Part shown: positions 34,061-42,244 of the stretch, piece after piece
Layout: each line of letters starts with the position of its first letter
How positions within the stretch are numbered: position 1 is the stretch's first letter
DNA from: Parahoeflea alexandrii
GTDB taxonomy: Bacteria; Pseudomonadota; Alphaproteobacteria; Rhizobiales; Rhizobiaceae
Assembly (NCBI RefSeq): GCF_027214025.1
Contig: NZ_JAPWHB010000007.1
Location: 62,001 to 126,000 of the forward strand
Direction of reading: 5' to 3'
Length of the DNA stretch: 64,000 nucleotides
The notes under the pieces: model-generated
What the model was told of the DNA's origin: nothing
Databases searched by the model: none
Seen by the model: only the letters and a program-made list of their open reading frames with translations
Translations under genes and position numbers: made by a program

Positions 34061-35590
34061 ATGGATTTCGTCGGAGATATTGTTTTCAACAACCCAAACA
34101 TCGACCCAGAGCGCACCGCACTCAAATGGGACGATGGCGAATATTCGTACCGAGAGTTCGTAAATCTGGTCGCCCGCACCGCCGCTGCGCTGAAACGTGA
34201 TGGGATCAGCGAGGGTGACCGCGTGGCTATTCTCATGGGAAATGAGCCGCAGTACCTCGTCACCTACTTCGCTATCATGTCGATCGGCGGCATCTATGTG
34301 CCGCTGAACTGGCGGCTAAATACCAGCGAACACGTCAATCTGATGACGAATTCCGGTGTAAAGATTATTGTGACCAGCAGTAGCTTTGCAGATACGATCG
34401 CACTGGCACAGTCGAAAATGCCAATGTTGAAAAAGGTCGTGTCAATCGATCATTCGGGAGCCGGTGTGACCCTGTTCGGCGACTGGCTGCCGCAAGATGC
34501 GCCCCCACCCGCACGCCCTGCCATTCAGCGCGACGATATCGCCGCGATTGTTTACACCAGCGGCACGACGTCACTGCCGAAAGGGGCGTGCCTCACACAT
34601 CGAAATGTCACCGTTGATATTGCCAATGTTACTGCCGCTTATGCTGGTGCAGTGCAGACCGACAAGGTGCTTCAGGTCTCGCCGCTTTATCACCAGACAA
34701 TTGTCCACACCCTGATTCATTTCTCACAGGGTGCTACTGTTCAATTGATCAAGCGCTTCAATCCCGAAAAGATCGCACGCGCCATTTCCGAGCAGAAAAT
34801 TACGTACATCTTTTTAGCGCCTACCATGCTTTATGAACTGCTGGATTTGCCCGGAAGGGACCGCTTCGACTTTTCCTCTCTCAGATCAGTCGTCTACGGC
34901 GCAGCCCCCATCACCGGCCCGCGGCTGAAGGAGGCTGTCGGCGTTTTCGGGCAGATCCTGGTTCAAGCCTATGGGCTGACTGAGGCAACATCGCACTGCG
35001 CCGCCCTGGGGCGTGAGGAGCATCTTGAAGCGGAGGGGTCAATCGGAAAAGGGATCCCGGGCGTCGAACTGAGGGTCGTGGACGAGGCAGGCAAAGACTG
35101 TCCGCCTGGCGTAATCGGAGAAATTTTGGTTCGCGGGCCGACGGTCATGAAAGGGTACTGGAAGGAAGACGATAAAACCGCCGAAGCCATTATAGATGGC
35201 TGGCTGCATTCTGGCGACCTCGCGCGCATCGATGAGCGTGGCTATATGTACATTGCAGACCGCAAGAAGGATCTCGTGATAAGCGGCGGTGCAAACATCT
35301 ATCCGGGAGATGTCGAAGAGGTTTTCGCCGGCCACCCGGATATCGCAGAGGTGGCCGCATTCGGAGTTCCCGACGTTTACTGGGGCGAGGCTCTTACAGT
35401 TGCAATTGTGGCGCGCCCGGGAAAGACGATCAATCATGAGGAAATGCGTGATTTCGCCAAACAGAATCTCGGCGGATATCAGGTTCCGAAACGGATCGAA
35501 GTGCTTGAAGAATTGCCCCGAAACCCGTCGGGCAAAGTTCTGAAGCGGGTTTTGAGAGAAATGTTCGGAACCGATGCGCAGGTGAAGTAA
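34061..35590 (+). CDS. Acyl-CoA synthetase (AMP-forming)
   Basis: Ligase of 509 residues that would activate the acid taken up by the TRAP system. ATG 34061 follows GGGGAGACCA. The P-loop is VYTSGTTSLPKGA (about residue 164), then VQAYGLTEAT, GWLHSGDLARID, DRKKDLVISGGANIYP and the terminal lysine motif PRNPSGKVLKR. All adenylation motifs are intact. It resembles long-chain/aromatic fatty-acid-CoA ligases. It lies 75 bases after the dehydrogenase in the same direction. Confidence 0.94.
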   Translation: MDFVGDIVFNNPNIDPERTALKWDDGEYSYREFVNLVARTAAALKRDGISEGDRVAILMGNEPQYLVTYFAIMSIGGIYVPLNWRLNTSEHVNLMTNSGVKIIVTSSSFADTIALAQSKMPMLKKVVSIDHSGAGVTLFGDWLPQDAPPPARPAIQRDDIAAIVYTSGTTSLPKGACLTHRNVTVDIANVTAAYAGAVQTDKVLQVSPLYHQTIVHTLIHFSQGATVQLIKRFNPEKIARAISEQKITYIFLAPTMLYELLDLPGRDRFDFSSLRSVVYGAAPITGPRLKEAVGVFGQILVQAYGLTEATSHCAALGREEHLEAEGSIGKGIPGVELRVVDEAGKDCPPGVIGEILVRGPTVMKGYWKEDDKTAEAIIDGWLHSGDLARIDERGYMYIADRKKDLVISGGANIYPGDVEEVFAGHPDIAEVAAFGVPDVYWGEALTVAIVARPGKTINHEEMRDFAKQNLGGYQVPKRIEVLEELPRNPSGKVLKRVLREMFGTDAQVK

Positions 35591-35657
35591 TCCCATTGCC
35601 GGCAGTTCGAACCACTGCCCGCAGAATATTTTGATCAAACGAAAGTGGACAGGTCGG

Positions 35658-36467
35658 ATGCAAGGTGACTGGCTGGAGTTGGATGGCAGGATTGCCGTCG
35701 TTACAGGCGGTGGCGGCGGGATTGGTCGTGCCATAGCGCAGTCGCTTGCAAGGCAGGGCTGTCAGGTTGCCGTGATCGACCTCGATCTGGACAATGCTGA
35801 AGAGACCGTGCGCCAAATCCGGAGCGCAAAGGGATCGGCAATCGCCTGCCGCGCCGATGTCACGGATCCTGAAAGTGTAGCATCGGCGGCCCGCAAGGTT
35901 GCCGCAGAGCTTGGAAATTGTGATTTCTTGATCAATAATGCGGCATTGCTTCGCTTTGGTCCGCTTTCCAGTCTGTCCATCGCCGATTGGACGGCAGTTC
36001 TCAATGTAAACCTTACCGGTTACTTTATCTGCTCACAGGTATTTGCCGCCCAGATGATCACGAAGGGTGGTGGCAGTATCGTTCACATCTCATCTATCGC
36101 GGGCAGCCATGTGCAACCGACCAGCGGCGCCTACAGTGTCAGCAAAGCAGGCGTAGCCATGCTGTCCAAGAACTTGGCGCAAGAACTGGGACCGCGCGGC
36201 ATCCGCAGCAACGTGGTCAGTCCCGCTATGGTCATCACACCCTTGTCCGAGGTGATTTATCGGGACGCGGTTGTGCGGAAAAAGCGCGAGGAGATCGTAC
36301 CGGTGCGCCGGATTGGTCTCCCGGAAGACATCGCAAATGCCGTTGTCTTTCTTACCAGCAGCCGGTCTGGGTACATCAGCGGACAGGAGATTCTGTGCGA
36401 TGGCGGCTGGGGTACGACGCTCTTGCAGTCTGTGCCGCGACCTGGATTTGATGAGCCGAATGATTGA
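35658..36467 (+). CDS. Short-chain dehydrogenase/reductase
   Basis: Protein of 269 residues. ATG 35658 (MQGDWLELDGRIAVVTGG) has a weak AGGTCGG upstream. Cofactor motif GGGGGIGRA, Asp in VIDLDLD, NNAALL, catalytic Ser in HISSIAG and Tyr/Lys in AYSVSKAG are all present, and QEILCDGGWG ends the cofactor pocket. It is part of the ligase operon. Substrate unknown; an alcohol or hydroxyacyl-CoA is likely. Confidence 0.92.
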   Translation: MQGDWLELDGRIAVVTGGGGGIGRAIAQSLARQGCQVAVIDLDLDNAEETVRQIRSAKGSAIACRADVTDPESVASAARKVAAELGNCDFLINNAALLRFGPLSSLSIADWTAVLNVNLTGYFICSQVFAAQMITKGGGSIVHISSIAGSHVQPTSGAYSVSKAGVAMLSKNLAQELGPRGIRSNVVSPAMVITPLSEVIYRDAVVRKKREEIVPVRRIGLPEDIANAVVFLTSSRSGYISGQEILCDGGWGTTLLQSVPRPGFDEPND

Positions 36468-36630
36468 CGAAAGAAAATGCCGCCCGGAGGAGCCTCATGG
36501 TATTCGCTCCTTGACCCGAGCGCCGGGGTGTTTGCCTGGAATTCTGATCGGTAAGGCTGATTTTCAATCACACAAGCTTTGAGCCGGAGGTTAACTTCGA
36601 GCCAGAACCGTAATGGAGAGATGAGGCTCA

Positions 36631-37326
36631 ATGAATTTGGACGCACCACAGTCATCCACTCCTGATGAAACACTGGAGGCGCTTCTCGCTTTGCGGCACA
36701 GCTGCCGTGGTTTCAAGTCCGAACCCGTTGCCAATGCTACGATTTGGCGAATTCTGAAACTGGCGCAGTTGACGGCCTCGTGGTGCAATACGCAGCCTTG
36801 GAACGTGACGGTCATATCCGGACAGGCAATGAGGACGCTTCGCGCGGATCTTGTTGATCATGTCCGAAATTCGGAACCATCTCCAGATATTGCCTTCCCT
36901 GAAAAATATACTGGAATATACGCCGAGCGGCGCAAGGACTGCGGCCTTCGACTCTACGGAACTGTTGGAATTAGCAGAGAGGACCGTGCCGGAGCAGATC
37001 GCCAACGCTTGGAAAACTACCGCATGTTCGGGGCGCCGCATGTCGCATTGATCACGACAGACCGCCAACTCGGCACCTATGGTGTGATGGATTGTGGTGC
37101 CTATGTCGCAAACTTCATTCTTGCCGCGCAAAGCCTGGGCGTTGCCTCGGTTCCCCAGGCGTCACTTGCCACTGCGGCGGAATTTTTCAGATCGCGTTTT
37201 GCATGGCCGGATGATCGAGCATTTGTTTGTGGCGTTTCATTTGGGTATGAAGAGGAGGCTCATATCGCCAATCAGTTTCGCGTGCCCCGAGCTGCCCTTG
37301 AAGACAGCGCTTCGATAGTTGAGTGA
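36631..37326 (+). CDS. Nitroreductase-family oxidoreductase
   Basis: FMN-dependent protein of 231 residues. It shows the N-terminal RHSCRGFKSEPV (family RRSxRxF), SWCNTQPWNV, and the C-terminal MDCGAYVANFILAAQSLGVASVPQ; the GVSFGYEEEAHIANQFR end is typical. Nitroreductases reduce nitro groups, quinones or enones. In a beta-oxidation-like cluster an enone or alpha,beta-unsaturated acid reduction is a possibility, but this is inference. It is convergent with the CoA transferase gene. Confidence 0.88.
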   Translation: MNLDAPQSSTPDETLEALLALRHSCRGFKSEPVANATIWRILKLAQLTASWCNTQPWNVTVISGQAMRTLRADLVDHVRNSEPSPDIAFPEKYTGIYAERRKDCGLRLYGTVGISREDRAGADRQRLENYRMFGAPHVALITTDRQLGTYGVMDCGAYVANFILAAQSLGVASVPQASLATAAEFFRSRFAWPDDRAFVCGVSFGYEEEAHIANQFRVPRAALEDSASIVE

Positions 37327-37419
37327 GGTCTTTCGCAACCCGGACAGGGACTCGAACATGCCCCCAAACAGGTCAAAAATCTCAGGTATCGGGGGCAGCA
37401 ATCGCCGGTTTTCTATCGG

Positions 37420-38571
37420 TCAGCTTTGAGAGCAAATTCCCCGAGTGATCAAATCGGAAACCGCCTCCTGCGTGTATCCCAACTTGCCCAGGAGTTCTGC
37501 CGTTTCTGATCCAACCCCACCCAGAGGTGGAAGTGCAATGTCACCATGCTTGCTGAAGCGCGGCGCGGGAGCCGGGACGATCTGGCCTTCAAGTTGCCTG
37601 AACGTGCGGCGTTCTTTGTTGTGAGGGTGCAGAGCAGCTTCTTCAAAGTCCAGTACTGGCGAAAAACACGCATCAGTTCCTTCCAGCAACAAACACCATT
37701 CCTTTTGCGTCTTTTCTTTGAACCTTGCCTCGAATTTCGCGCAAGTCTCGTGCCACGAGCCTTTGTCCCATTGGTTGGAGGCGGGAACGCCTTCGATGCC
37801 GCACTTCTCAATGAGGATTGCGTAGAACCGGGCCTCAATCGCCGCAATCGAAACAAACTTCCCGTCCCGAGTTTCATAAGTTCGATAAAATGGAGCTCCT
37901 CCATCAAGGAAGTTGTCTTGACGAGCATTGGTCCAGTTACCGCGTGCGTACTGGCTATAGATCTCTGTCATCAGCATCGCCGCACCATCATTCATTGCGG
38001 CATCAACAACCTGACCTTTGCCGGTTCGAACAGACTCGAGGATCGCCGAGAGGATTCCGATGGCCAACAACATGCCGCCGCCGCCGTAATCTCCGACGAG
38101 GTTCAGTGGGGGTGTAGGGGCGGCATCCCTTGAACCGATCGCGTGAAGGGCGCCGGACGTTGCAATGTAGTTCAGATCGTGTCCGGCCGCTTGTGAAAGG
38201 GGCCCGGTCTGGCCCCATCCGGTCATCCTGCCATAGATCAGTTTTTCGTTACGCATCAGGCAGGCCTCTGGTCCAAATCCCAGCCTTTCTGCCACACCCG
38301 GGCGAAAGGCCTCGATAAGTGCATCTGATGTCTCAACAAGGCGCAGAAGTATCGCAACGCCCTCGGGCGACTTCAGGTTTAGCGCGATCGAGCGTCTGCC
38401 ACGGTCGACGAAACTGTCTCTGTCCGCACCCGGATCGGTCACTCGGCCGCCGTGCGTCCGGTCGACGCGGATAACCTCTGCGCCCAAATCCGCGAGGATC
38501 ATGCCGCAAAACGGTGCGGCCCCCAGTCCGGCAATCTCCAGAACGCGGATGCCACTCAAAGGTCCAGACAT
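37420..38571 (-). CDS. CaiB/BaiF family CoA transferase (AMACR-like)
   Basis: Protein of 383 residues with SGPLSGIRVLEIAGLGAAPFCG-like start, DLGAEVIRVDR, the MTGWGQTGPLSQAAGHDLNY block and VVDAAMNDGAAML carrying the catalytic Asp. The domain order matches alpha-methylacyl-CoA racemases, a subgroup of the CaiB fold, and racemisation of a branched acyl-CoA is as likely as CoA transfer. The promoter region holds regulon copy 5. It is divergent from the SDR at 38.9 kb. Confidence 0.9.
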   Translation of the reverse strand: MSGPLSGIRVLEIAGLGAAPFCGMILADLGAEVIRVDRTHGGRVTDPGADRDSFVDRGRRSIALNLKSPEGVAILLRLVETSDALIEAFRPGVAERLGFGPEACLMRNEKLIYGRMTGWGQTGPLSQAAGHDLNYIATSGALHAIGSRDAAPTPPLNLVGDYGGGGMLLAIGILSAILESVRTGKGQVVDAAMNDGAAMLMTEIYSQYARGNWTNARQDNFLDGGAPFYRTYETRDGKFVSIAAIEARFYAILIEKCGIEGVPASNQWDKGSWHETCAKFEARFKEKTQKEWCLLLEGTDACFSPVLDFEEAALHPHNKERRTFRQLEGQIVPAPAPRFSKHGDIALPPLGGVGSETAELLGKLGYTQEAVSDLITRGICSQS

Positions 38572-38657
38572 TGCATCTATCTTTCTTTAGCACTGTGTGT
38601 CGCAAGAGATTGCTGAAAACGCGCTGCCAAAACAGGCGGATTTCGAGCAATAAAAAA

Positions 38658-38673
38658 ACTAACGATTGTTTGA
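38658..38673. promoter_or_regulatory. Regulon palindrome, copy 5 (upstream of CoA transferase)
   Basis: ACTAACGATTGTTTGA lies 87 bases upstream of the minus-strand CoA transferase start. Confidence 0.6.
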
Positions 38674-38845
38674 AACAATTGAGTGCGGACTGTCAATAGC
38701 TGTATTGGGTTTTCCTCTCCGCAACGGCTACAGCGCCACCTATCCAGTTGGATTCATGCACTGTTGCGCTTTGAAACAATGCATGTGCGGGTTGTTCAAA
38801 TTGACCAAGTGGTGCGACCCGCAGCGGCCTTGTGGACCACGATAA

Positions 38846-38861
38846 AATAACGTACGTTTGT
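38846..38861. promoter_or_regulatory. Regulon palindrome, copy 6 (upstream of SDR at 38.9 kb)
   Basis: AATAACGTACGTTTGT, with palindromic centre AACGTACGTT, lies 82 bases before the SDR start codon. The rest of the 371-base divergent gap shows no gene. Confidence 0.65.
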
Positions 38862-38942
38862 TAAAAGTGAGCTGGTTTTGGTGACTCGGTGAATGCAGAA
38901 CCGTGTCCGTTTGATAATCGCTGGCGTGTCTAAGGGGCCGAG

Positions 38943-39695
38943 ATGGGAAACACTGCACTGGTGATCGGCGGATCGGGCGGATTGGGGCGGGCAATTTGTC
39001 GGAAGATGGCGCAAGCAGGGTGGTCGGTATGTCTCACCTACCGTACCGACGAGGACGCCGCTTTGAGAGTTGTTGACGACATCTCGCGCAGCGGGGGGCG
39101 TGCCCGGTCTGAATTCTGCGATCTGACGGAGCCGGAAACGATCCGGGCGACAGCATCAGGGGCTCAGGAATGGCTGGGCCCCTTGGGCGCGGTCATTTTT
39201 GCTTCGGGAGCCCATATTTCGCAAGGCTATGTATCGGAGCTGTCGCGTACGGACTTGTCTGCGGCACTGGATGTGGACGTCATTGGATTTTTTGAATTGG
39301 CAAAGGCCACGCTTCCCTTGATGCGTCAGAACAGTGGCGGCGCATTTGTGGCCCTGAGCTCGATAGCCGTGCATAGTTTTCCTCCGCGGGACGGGCTTGG
39401 CGCAATCCCGAAGGCGGCGGTCGAAATGCTGTGCCGCGCCATTGCCAAAGAGGAAGGCAGATTTGGAATCAGGGCGAACGCAGTTGCGCCAGGATTCATA
39501 GATGCAGGCCTGGGGCAAAAATTCATGGAAGAGCTTTATACGCCATCCGTTTGGGATCGGCAGCGCCATGAAGTGCCCTTGCGGCGGTTCGGAAAAGCGG
39601 ATGAGATTGCTGATGCAGTCGAATTCCTTGCCTCCGAACGGGCAAAGTACATTAGTGGACAAACACTGCGTGTGGACGGCGGGTTCGGGCTCTAG
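38943..39695 (+). CDS. SDR-fold protein lacking the catalytic tyrosine
   Basis: Protein of 250 residues with a normal Rossmann start (ALVIGGSGGLGRAIC), a Ser in ALSSIAVHS and a Lys in IPKAAVEML. The Tyr four residues before that Lys is Gly (GLGAIPKAA). The usual C-terminal pieces (APGFIDAGL, TLRVDGGFG) are retained. The loss suggests a non-classical reaction or a binding role. The gene pairs with the DUF2889 gene, 42 bases downstream. Confidence 0.85.
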   Translation: MGNTALVIGGSGGLGRAICRKMAQAGWSVCLTYRTDEDAALRVVDDISRSGGRARSEFCDLTEPETIRATASGAQEWLGPLGAVIFASGAHISQGYVSELSRTDLSAALDVDVIGFFELAKATLPLMRQNSGGAFVALSSIAVHSFPPRDGLGAIPKAAVEMLCRAIAKEEGRFGIRANAVAPGFIDAGLGQKFMEELYTPSVWDRQRHEVPLRRFGKADEIADAVEFLASERAKYISGQTLRVDGGFGL

Positions 39696-39737
39696 GATTT
39701 CCGTCCGTCAAATCACAGCGCGGATGCAGAGGAGTGC

Positions 39738-40328
39738 ATGGATATGAGCGAAACCAGTCTTCAGAACGGAATATCCGTTGCGGTGTCGCGCCGCCCCATG
39801 CACACGCGCGAAGTAAACTATCGCAGCTTTTTGCGCGACGACGGCCTGTGGGATATCGAGGGGCACCTCACTGACATAAAACCGTTCGATTTCTCGAATG
39901 AAAGTGGTGTTTCCCGTGCCGCAGGTGAACCAATTCATCACATGGTTGTGCGGGCTTGCATCGATAGCGAATATATCGTCAGAAGCATTGAAGCGGGCAT
40001 GTTGGCTACGCCCTATCCCGAGTGTCCGGACGCATTACAGTTTCTCGACCGCGTTGTCGGACTCAAAATGTCCGCCGGGTGGCGGCGTGGAGTAAGCGCC
40101 GCTATCGGCGGCATCTGTGGATGCTCGCATATTCGCGAGTTGCTGTTCAATATGGCGACAGCAGCATATCAGACAATTCCCGCCTATTTGGAACAACAGA
40201 GGAGGCAAAGCGGACAACCGCTGAAACAGGATGATCCCATGCCGCCCCATTATGGGGCCTGCTTTGCGCTCGCGCTCGATGGTCCGGTCATCAAGCGGAG
40301 CGCCGAGCGTTTTTATACCGGTGAGTGA
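39738..40328 (+). CDS. DUF2889 family protein
   Basis: Soluble protein of 196 residues recognised by RRPMHTREVNYRSFLRDDG followed by LWDIEGHLTDIKPFDF, GEPIHHMVVRACID and GWRRGVSAAIGGICGCSHIRELL. DUF2889 has no assigned function. ATG 39738 follows GAGGAG. Conserved Asp, His and Cys residues hint at metal or substrate binding but nothing is established. Its position beside a Tyr-less SDR under a shared regulon site suggests a pathway role. Confidence 0.85.
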   Translation: MDMSETSLQNGISVAVSRRPMHTREVNYRSFLRDDGLWDIEGHLTDIKPFDFSNESGVSRAAGEPIHHMVVRACIDSEYIVRSIEAGMLATPYPECPDALQFLDRVVGLKMSAGWRRGVSAAIGGICGCSHIRELLFNMATAAYQTIPAYLEQQRRQSGQPLKQDDPMPPHYGACFALALDGPVIKRSAERFYTGE

Positions 40329-40436
40329 GGTGTGTGTGTGGACGTCACTGATTTGGCGTCTTTCGTGACTTCTTGTGGTCACGCGCTTCGGAAACCCTCA
40401 GCAATTTCTGGGTTGCCGCGAACTGGAGTGCCGGAA

Positions 40437-41672
40437 TCAGGATGTTTCGCCAGACCGCATAGATTTAAGCTGCGTCTCCAGAGACTGAAAATGCAGATGC
40501 CTTATGTCTGACAAGGCGGATATCTCGGCCCCCGTTGCGATGAGACGGATCAATTGCCCCAAGAACTGTGCCTGGAAATACAGGGCCGTATTATTCGAAG
40601 TTGGCATCACCAGAGATAGTCGGCGCTTCCATGCGAATATCTGGTCGCGTATGGCCAATTGTACATCTGGGCGAAGTCTGTCATTGCGTCCGGCTTCAAG
40701 CCAAAGGGAGTAATGTGCCACTGAATTCAAGCCGAATTCAGTGGCCTCACGTATGATAATTGCGGTCGTGAGGTCCGCAATGTCACTGATTGACTGGTTT
40801 CGGTTTGGATTTTCCGAAGTGTGTTTTCGATATCGGGTCTTTGACGAACGAAACAATTCAATCTGTGCAGCATTTAGCAAATCCGAAATGGACCCGAAGT
40901 AATAGGCTGGAGCCGACTGAGCCGCCCCTGTGCGCTCTGCAATTTTCCGATAGGAAACCGAGCCCGGTCCCTCTTCGATCAAAAGATCGATGGCTGCTTG
41001 CAAGATGCGCGTTTTCGAATTGTCCAACTTTTGCGGCGGCTCTGCGTCCGCTGGTTTCAGTTCGGCGGGCAACTGCCAGGCAGCGACGGGATCAGAACCT
41101 GCGGCCACCGCGCTGACCTGTTCCTTAGTCAGCCTAAGGGCAATTACCATCAATTGAAGGCCAACCACCCGGTCGATCGCATTCTGAATGCGGGCTGGAT
41201 CGCTCTCCTCACCCATCGCGGCCGCCAGATCGCTCCAGATATCCAGAAGCTCCGAGAACCATTTGGAAGCCCTCTTTGTTCCCTCACGGCTGCGAGGGGA
41301 ATTCAGGATGATCTCATACCAGGCTGTGGTCGAAGTGCGATGGGCTCCGGCCGCATTCATCACGAGCAATGTTGAAAAGACTTCAAGTGCCAAGACAGGG
41401 CGCTTGCCGTGCCGGTGGTCGCGAGCAATGCTGCGGAACCGCGAAAGATAGCCATCCATCAGTCGCTGCGACGCGTCCGCAAGCATATCGGCCTTGGTTG
41501 CATAATAATATGTTGTCACTGAAAGCGATATTCCCGCCGCTTTGGCGACGGCGCGATGCGTCAATTTTCCGATGCCCGCCTCGGATAAAACGGCAATAAC
41601 CGCATTTCCAATGATCTGCCGCACCGGCGCAGAATGGCTGGTCGAACTTGGTTTGTCATTTTCATTGGTCAT
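40437..41672 (-). CDS. Tandem TetR-type regulator (two DNA-binding domains)
   Basis: Large regulator with two TetR modules in one chain. The first helix-turn-helix is RQIIGNAVIAVLSEAGIGKL then THRAVAKAAGISLSVTTYYY; the second, near the middle, is KTRILQAAIDLLIEEGPGSV then SYRKIAERTGAAQSAPAYYF. Each is followed by a helical domain. ATG 41672 (MTNENDKPSS) gives about 411 residues; an upstream start at 41735 gives 432 and neither has a clear site. Ordinary TetR proteins have one such domain and dimerise, so this may act as an intramolecular pseudo-dimer. It probably controls the adjacent fadJ-type operon or shares the 16-bp regulon. Confidence 0.85.
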   Translation of the reverse strand: MTNENDKPSSTSHSAPVRQIIGNAVIAVLSEAGIGKLTHRAVAKAAGISLSVTTYYYATKADMLADASQRLMDGYLSRFRSIARDHRHGKRPVLALEVFSTLLVMNAAGAHRTSTTAWYEIILNSPRSREGTKRASKWFSELLDIWSDLAAAMGEESDPARIQNAIDRVVGLQLMVIALRLTKEQVSAVAAGSDPVAAWQLPAELKPADAEPPQKLDNSKTRILQAAIDLLIEEGPGSVSYRKIAERTGAAQSAPAYYFGSISDLLNAAQIELFRSSKTRYRKHTSENPNRNQSISDIADLTTAIIIREATEFGLNSVAHYSLWLEAGRNDRLRPDVQLAIRDQIFAWKRRLSLVMPTSNNTALYFQAQFLGQLIRLIATGAEISALSDIRHLHFQSLETQLKSMRSGETS

Positions 41673-42244
41673 CGGGAATGCGCATTTCGGCAAAACGGAA
41701 CGGTCATTTCGGTAGGTCGCGGGCAGTCGGTTCACTGCTTCCGTGACAGCGGAGTGCGATCGATGGTCGCTTATCTTGTTGATGTCATCAGCAGATTGAT
41801 TTCTGCCTTTTCAGCGCCCGTCAAGTAGGCGGTGTCTTTTGCCGTCTTGTGCTGTCGCCTTCAAGCGCGATGCGGCGAGCGCCGTCGATGATCCGACTGA
41901 GGGGTCCGCTTGCGATGGCCGGCTCCGCCATCATGCGTGCCATCGGGCCACTGCTCGGTGAGGCGTTGGTTTCCAGGGAGAGCGTTCATCGAAGATTTCC
42001 ATGGGGTCAAGTCATTGTCGACTGGTGGGGCGCGCGTACCACGCTGCCGAGGAACAAGCGGACGGTGGAAAGCCGCGACATTCAATGCAGTACATTTTTT
42101 CAAACAAATCGTTGATCGGGTCTGGCCTTGCCGATATGATGAGTCACGGTGGGAGTTGTCTGGTGCAGGAATGTTGAGAATAATCTTATTATTATCAATA
42201 ATATAAGAGAACAATGACTATCCGTTGGCTTTTCGTCGTATCAG
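41673..42244. other. Intergenic region upstream of the hydratase/dehydrogenase operon
   Basis: No convincing gene. The GC-rich left half (41830-42070) reads like decayed coding sequence in more than one frame. The right end is AT-rich and contains CTTATTATT (42185-42193) and AATAATATAAG (42197-42207), nearly inverted about ATC, which may form an operator over the promoter of the following operon. Confidence 0.5.

Noticed and set aside
37359-37396. TGCCCCC and GGGGGCA arms as a terminator between convergent genes
   Set aside because: The loop is about 24 bases and no T-run follows, so the pairing is weak evidence.
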